From assembly GCA_001828295.1 (NCBI GenBank), contig MHYI01000244.1:1-5996 (forward strand): a stretch of DNA of 5,996 nucleotides, read 5' to 3'. Position numbers and translations under genes: made by a program. This stretch comes from Planctomycetes bacterium RBG_16_41_13. Its GTDB lineage: Bacteria; Planctomycetota; Brocadiia; Brocadiales; Brocadiaceae. Shown in pieces: positions 4,422 through 5,996 of the stretch (its first letter is position 1; each line of letters begins with the position of its first letter). The notes under the pieces were generated by a model. The model saw only the letters and a list, made by a program, of their open reading frames with translations. It had not been told where the DNA came from and made no database searches.

Positions 4422-5996
4422 ATGTTTCGTTCTATCAGAAGCAAGTTAATATTTTTCTTCCTGCTGGCAGTCCTCACTCCATTGTTAGTGATGCGTCTTA
4501 TCGCTTATCCCACTGCACGAAAAGCTATCCACGAAACTACCATTAATAATTTACAACTGATTACCTCTAAAAAAGCTTTTCAGTTGAATGAGCGGTTAAA
4601 AAAAATACGGGGACATGCGGAACATATTGCTAAAAATCCTTTTATGGCTGCCGCTGCTTGTTTAGCAAAAGCAGATAACACTACCATCACCCGATTCGTT
4701 TCTCTCCTATCCACGGAAAACAATTTACATGAATTTATTATAAGTGATATTGACGGTACTATTTGTGTATCAACTGACAGTAGCATTATAGGGTTAAACA
4801 TTGCCGGCAGTAAGGGTTTTCTTCAAGCAGGTGGAGGTGGAATATGTTTTTCAGAAGCACCCCCTATAACCACATTTGATACCCTTGAAACACAAAACTG
4901 GCAGGCAATTTTTAACACATTATATGCCTACATCCCAATAAAAGAAAATGGGCATACAGTGGGTATAGTAGTATTAAAATCAGACCTCTCTTTCCTCAGT
5001 AAAGAGATATTAGAAATACCACACGGAGATAATTATGCAGTACACATTATCAATAGGGAAGGGCAGTTGATTGCCGGGTCGAATCCTGAAAAACTCCTTC
5101 ACACTACAGGAAATTTTGCCAAAGAAATGCCACTAAAAACCCTCCTGACAGAACCGGGAACAAGCCAGTTTACAAGGAGCGTAAAAGCATGTTTAGCCGG
5201 CGCTAATGGATATGACATGATTGGTTATGTTAATAATACCGGAGAAACCGTACTGGGAGCATGGCATTGGGTTCCCGAACTGCAGTGGGGTGTTATTGTC
5301 GAAATCGATGCGGCTAAAATATCTCTCGTTATGAATGATCTTAAAAATCCCATAGCAAAAATACTTTCTTATTTAACCGTAGCAGGCATTATTATGGCGA
5401 TATCAGGAATCGCATTTGCTTTTATAACCGGCCAAAAAATAGGCAACCCTATTCTTACCTTAACAAAAGCAACGCGTAAAATGTCTGCCGGAGATTTTTC
5501 GCAACGCGTGGAAATAAACACCAGGGATGAAATTCAGGAACTGGGAGATGCGTTTAATGTCATGTCAGCATCCTTTCAGGAAAAAACTACCGCACTGGAA
5601 GAGGCGACAAATTTTTTAAAAAGCATTCTGGTAAGTTCTACGGAACATTCAATCATTGCAAGTGATCTTGAGGGAAATATTCTGGAATTTAACAAAGGCG
5701 CGGCAAGGATGTTTCAATATGCGCCGGAACAAATGATAAACAAATCAAATATAAAAATGTTATATACGAAAGAAGATATCCTGTCAGGGAAACTTCAAAA
5801 AATACTTAAATCCACATTATTTACCGGCCGCTATAAAGATGAAATGAAACTGGTGCGTAAAGATGGAAAAACATTTACCGGATATACAACCATCACCAGG
5901 AGGAATTCTTTCAGCGGCGCACCAACAGGTTACGTAATAATCATAAGGGATATTACCGAACAAAAGTTACTGGAAGAAGAGGTCAATAATTATACG
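4422..5996 (+). CDS. Membrane sensor protein, dCache-like/HAMP/PAS, 3'-partial
   Basis: The frame is open for 525 codons to the right edge with no stop, so the output domain is missing. The N-terminus MFRSIRSK is followed by TM1 (about 9-28). An extracytoplasmic region (about 29-311) has two PAS-like lobes, marked by FIISDIDGTICVS (105-117) and VHIINREGQLIAGS (207-220), typical of double-Cache ligand sensors. TM2 (about 313-336) follows. A HAMP domain (about 337-390) has the P of GNPILTL (341-347) and the DEIQELGDAFN signature (369-379), and leads into a helical linker (380-400). A PAS domain (about 400-511) ends with RDITEQKLLEEEV, the usual PAS-to-output linker. The ATG is preceded by AGAGA six bases upstream. 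An in-frame stop at 4374-4376 with no other start in between fixes it. The protein is probably a sensor histidine kinase, though a GGDEF/EAL or phosphatase output is equally possible on this sequence. The ligand is unknown. Confidence 0.88.
   Translation, partial: MFRSIRSKLIFFFLLAVLTPLLVMRLIAYPTARKAIHETTINNLQLITSKKAFQLNERLKKIRGHAEHIAKNPFMAAAACLAKADNTTITRFVSLLSTENNLHEFIISDIDGTICVSTDSSIIGLNIAGSKGFLQAGGGGICFSEAPPITTFDTLETQNWQAIFNTLYAYIPIKENGHTVGIVVLKSDLSFLSKEILEIPHGDNYAVHIINREGQLIAGSNPEKLLHTTGNFAKEMPLKTLLTEPGTSQFTRSVKACLAGANGYDMIGYVNNTGETVLGAWHWVPELQWGVIVEIDAAKISLVMNDLKNPIAKILSYLTVAGIIMAISGIAFAFITGQKIGNPILTLTKATRKMSAGDFSQRVEINTRDEIQELGDAFNVMSASFQEKTTALEEATNFLKSILVSSTEHSIIASDLEGNILEFNKGAARMFQYAPEQMINKSNIKMLYTKEDILSGKLQKILKSTLFTGRYKDEMKLVRKDGKTFTGYTTITRRNSFSGAPTGYVIIIRDITEQKLLEEEVNNYT

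Noticed and set aside
4580..4801. 73-codon minus-strand frame
   Set aside because: Antisense to the periplasmic sensor region of the membrane sensor gene.

Overview
The window comes from a bacterium of moderate to low G+C. It holds two complete, well-supported gene families and a complete multi-cluster ferredoxin, with a cut gene at the right edge and a probably cut one at the left. The intergenic DNA around 557-741 contains AAATACG-type AT-rich repeat sequence. I associate such sequence with anammox planctomycetes (Brocadiales: Kuenenia, Brocadia) and some other uncultured lineages. A NapG-like ferredoxin, an Mrp/Nbp35-type Fe-S carrier and a large sensor protein would fit such an anaerobe. 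That assignment is an impression only, because no rRNA or lineage-specific gene is present.

Layout. (1) 1-494, + strand: the end of an unrecognised protein with a CxxC...CxxC tail, whose frame is open to the left edge. (2) 495-850: a gene-free convergent region dominated by a roughly 160-185 bp imperfect palindrome with an 11-bp perfect stem at its centre. (3) 851-2113, - strand: clpX, the unfoldase of the ClpXP protease, with a GTG start and no clpP beside it. (4) 2114-2424: a divergent control region holding a candidate clpX promoter, an orphan terminator-like hairpin and a good sigma-70-type promoter for the next gene. (5) 2425-3012, + strand: a ferredoxin with four [4Fe-4S] motifs in the NapG/MauM spacing pattern. 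(6) 3013-3180: a gap with a 25-bp palindrome. (7) 3181-4134, + strand: an Mrp/ApbC/Nbp35-family P-loop ATPase with an Nbp35-like N-terminal Cys cluster. (8) 4135-4421: a gap with little recognisable content. (9) 4422 to the right edge, + strand: the N-terminal 525 residues of a membrane sensor (TM, dCache-like sensor, TM, HAMP, PAS), cut before its output domain.

How the genes may work together. The ferredoxin would need four [4Fe-4S] clusters and is followed on the same strand by a predicted Fe-S cluster carrier, so a client/assembly-factor pair is plausible but unproven. ClpX is transcribed divergently and is probably functionally separate. The sensor appears to start a new transcription unit.

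I see no CRISPR array, tRNA, rRNA, transposase or phage gene. The points most worth a second look are the nested palindrome at 557-741, the ferredoxin with a Tat-like RRQFFK stretch but no signal-peptide core, the duplicated FxGKxPxDP motif at the C-terminus of the ATPase, and the orphan terminator at 2276-2307.
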